Assembly (NCBI GenBank): GCA_003517915.1
Contig: DOZQ01000213.1
Span: 1,855 to 8,369 of the forward strand
DNA: 6,515 nucleotides
Direction of reading: 5' to 3'
From: Oscillospiraceae bacterium
Lineage (GTDB): Bacteria > Bacillota > Clostridia > Oscillospirales > Acutalibacteraceae
Shown here: piece after piece, positions 6,197 through 6,515 of the stretch
How positions within the stretch are numbered: position 1 is the stretch's first letter
Layout of the letters: the number at the start of each line of letters is the position of its first letter
Translations under genes and position numbers: made by a program
Notes under the pieces: model-generated
What the model was told of the DNA's origin: nothing
The model's input: only the letters and a program-made list of their open reading frames with translations
Databases searched by the model: none

Positions 6197-6515
6197 TTAT
6201 TTCGTCACTACAAACGCGTCGATGTCGATGGCGTTGCCGCTGGCCAGGAAGAACCCGTCCCCGGTAACCCTGATTGTAAGGGTATGCTCGGTGCCCTGAG
6301 CAAGGCCGGAAACGCTGTAGATGGATTCACCATAGGTTTTGTCGTAGGTCATGTCAAAAGTATCTACCGTCGTTGTCGTCCCGTCTACGGTGATGTCGAC
6401 AATACCCCTCGACCATGACTTGTAGCCGATGATATTAATGCCCGTGCCGTAGAACTTCACTGTGATCGTGTCGTCTGCCTTGCCCGAGCGGAGGGCGCTG
6501 CCGCCAGAATAACGC
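6197..6515 (-). CDS. C-terminal fragment of a probable secreted protein ending in a carbohydrate-binding-like beta-sandwich module
   Basis: Only the last 105 codons are visible. The TAA stop is at 6199..6197 and the frame stays open through the right edge, so the true start lies outside. A GTG at 6460 sits inside the domain and is not a credible start. The fragment reads RYSGGSALRSGK, then TITVKFYGTGINIIGYK, a Gly-rich VDITVDGTT strand, YSVSGLAQGTEHTLTIRVTG, and ends IDIDAFVVTK. This alternating-strand pattern (YSGGS..., F.GTGI.I.G, V.VDG, V.GL..G.HTL.I.V.G, IDAF.V) resembles small galactose-binding-like modules found at the C-termini of bacterial extracellular polysaccharide-degrading enzymes. 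No catalytic residues are visible and the rest of the protein cannot be inferred. It lies 74 bp upstream of the GH2 gene on the same strand, which suggests a carbohydrate-use operon. Confidence is high that this is coding and moderate for the module type. Confidence 0.82.
   Translation of the reverse strand, partial: RYSGGSALRSGKADDTITVKFYGTGINIIGYKSWSRGIVDITVDGTTTTVDTFDMTYDKTYGESIYSVSGLAQGTEHTLTIRVTGDGFFLASGNAIDIDAFVVTK

Overview
The window is almost entirely one gene read on the minus strand. A complete 5' end (ATG at 6122..6120, good ribosome binding site) opens a reading frame that runs without a stop to base 1, giving 2040 visible codons with the C-terminus outside the window. The protein is a secreted, very large, multimodular glycoside hydrolase family 2 (GH2) enzyme of the beta-galactosidase type. 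Just upstream on the same strand (6197 to the right edge) is the 3' end of a second gene. Its last 105 residues look like a small beta-sandwich, carbohydrate-binding-type module.

Layout from the enzyme's N-terminus (right to left): signal peptide (6122..6042); GH2 sugar-binding, Ig-like and TIM-barrel domains with both catalytic glutamates, E488 and E568 (about 6014..4188); DUF4982 (about 4151..3858); GH2 C-terminal domain 5 (about 3839..3537); three Big_4-type Ig repeats (about 3473..2838); an NPCBM carbohydrate-binding module (about 2834..2385); a fourth Big_4-like repeat (about 2384..2163); an unassigned discoidin-like module (about 2162..1650); a cadherin-like/DUF5018-like domain (about 1628..1395); an InlB B-repeat (about 1394..1167); a DNRLRE/CBM96-like domain (about 1166..525); a second InlB B-repeat (about 518..285); and an unassigned C-terminal region (284..1) leading out of the window. 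The two genes are 74 bp apart with no convincing terminator or promoter between them, so co-transcription is likely.

The organism is probably an anaerobic Gram-positive bacterium of the Clostridia (Oscillospiraceae/Ruminococcaceae-like), from gut or another polysaccharide-rich habitat. This rests on the module set (NPCBM, Big_4, InlB repeats, DNRLRE, DUF4982), the short Lys/Arg-led signal peptide, the strong Shine-Dalgarno, the moderate GC content and the AT-rich intergenic gap. It is inference from gene content, not a taxonomic marker. The likely joint role of the two genes is extracellular binding and trimming of a beta-linked, probably galactose-containing, plant or host glycan.

No RNA gene, mobile element, CRISPR array or long nucleotide repeat was seen. 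The long open frames on the plus strand are antisense shadows of the GH2 gene. I see no wholly new system here. The items most worth a second look are the unassigned module at residues 1321-1491, an insertion plus unusual residues in the catalytic barrel, and the unresolved C-terminal region.
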